Positions 63,819-64,000 of a stretch of 64,000 nt of DNA are shown in pieces. Each line of letters opens with the position of its first letter. Position 1 is the first letter of the stretch. The stretch spans positions 1 through 64,000 of the forward strand of contig NZ_NRJH01000051.1 of NCBI RefSeq assembly GCF_003585925.1, written 5' to 3'. The notes under the pieces are model-generated. The model did no database searches, had not been told where the DNA came from, and saw only the letters and a list, made by a program, of their open reading frames with translations. This stretch comes from Psittacicella melopsittaci. Lineage in GTDB: Bacteria > Pseudomonadota > Gammaproteobacteria > Enterobacterales > Psittacicellaceae. Position numbers and translations under genes: made by a program.

Positions 63819-64000
63819 ATGACAACTAATACGGTAAAAGCAAACGCAACGGACGAATTAGAGATAGATTCACGTTCGTATTGGCAGGATGCTGTTATAC
63901 GTTTCATGCGTAACAAGGCTGCGGTAGCTTCAACTGTCGTTCTCTTGGCTATTTTACTCTTTGTTATTTTTGCCCCATTTTTTACGCAATGGGACTATGA
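63819..64000 (+). CDS. oppC: Oligopeptide ABC transporter permease OppC, N-terminal part
   Basis: The frame starts with ATG at 63819 (GGAG about 9 nt upstream) and runs off the right edge after 60 codons. The visible part has DSRSYWQDAVIRFMRNKAA and the first membrane segment STVVLLAILLFVIFAPFF, matching the start of E. coli OppC (RSLWQDARRRFMHNRAAVAS). It follows oppB by 21 nt. oppD and oppF are expected to the right. Confidence 0.92.
   Translation, partial: MTTNTVKANATDELEIDSRSYWQDAVIRFMRNKAAVASTVVLLAILLFVIFAPFFTQWDY

Overview
The window looks like chromosome from a low-GC gammaproteobacterium. It carries E. coli-like orthologues of NrdAB, HemG, YcjX/YcjF, EpmB, RelA, MnmG, ArtPQM, OppBC, RuvAB, RadA and SmpB, with AT-rich intergenic regions. 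A Pasteurellales- or Orbales-like host is my inference; no rRNA is present to confirm it.

Layout, left to right. (1) 1-1345: the end of a large Asn/Thr-rich repeat protein, probably surface-exposed. (2) 1.7-5.2 kb: an MhpD-family hydratase, then a long stretch without clear protein genes. That stretch holds an SRP RNA gene and three tandem tRNA-Lys genes in one minus-strand transcript, plus an unassigned small-RNA candidate. (3) 5.2-8.7 kb: class Ia ribonucleotide reductase nrdAB. (4) 8.7-18.8 kb: mostly minus-strand housekeeping genes (miaA, rdgB and two small or unknown genes; then ycjX-ycjF-pepQ-hemG-tyrS-nth-smpB as one close-packed run), with rplY on the plus strand between them. (5) 18.9-26.1 kb: a Dcu-type dicarboxylate carrier, then a maltose operon (MFS importer, mutarotase, GH65 maltose phosphorylase, beta-phosphoglucomutase) behind a consensus CRP site. 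(6) 26.2-34.5 kb: a small EamA protein with a repeated tail, a Dyp-type peroxidase, relA and three NCS2 purine permeases. (7) 34.5-41.1 kb: a tail-anchored protein of unknown function with a G9/C9 tract in its promoter, mnmG and tkt. (8) 41.3-49.4 kb: an enlarged TsaC-like protein, aroE, fluC, trpS, epmB and an Art-type basic amino acid ABC transporter. (9) 49.7-62.5 kb: a YccS-like FUSC protein with a long acidic tail, two large proteins I do not recognise, radA-ruvA-ruvB, and a secreted protein overlapping ruvB. That protein shares a repeat block and a C-terminal motif with the protein at the left edge. (10) 62.9-64.0 kb: oppB and the start of oppC behind a structured leader.

Working together: maltose taken up by the MFS carrier would be phosphorolysed to glucose plus beta-glucose-1-phosphate. 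The beta-glucose-1-phosphate is isomerised to glucose-6-phosphate, so one ATP is saved per maltose. The three purine permeases, Art and Opp systems point to scavenging of bases, amino acids and peptides, as expected for a host-associated organism. The most unusual signals are the homopolymeric tract between a -35 and a -10 box at 36.74 kb (a predicted phase-variable promoter), the pair of related repeat proteins about 56 kb apart, the TsaC insertion, the SRP RNA/tRNA-Lys unit, and a TTGCA-type motif shared by the leaders of a purine permease and of artP.
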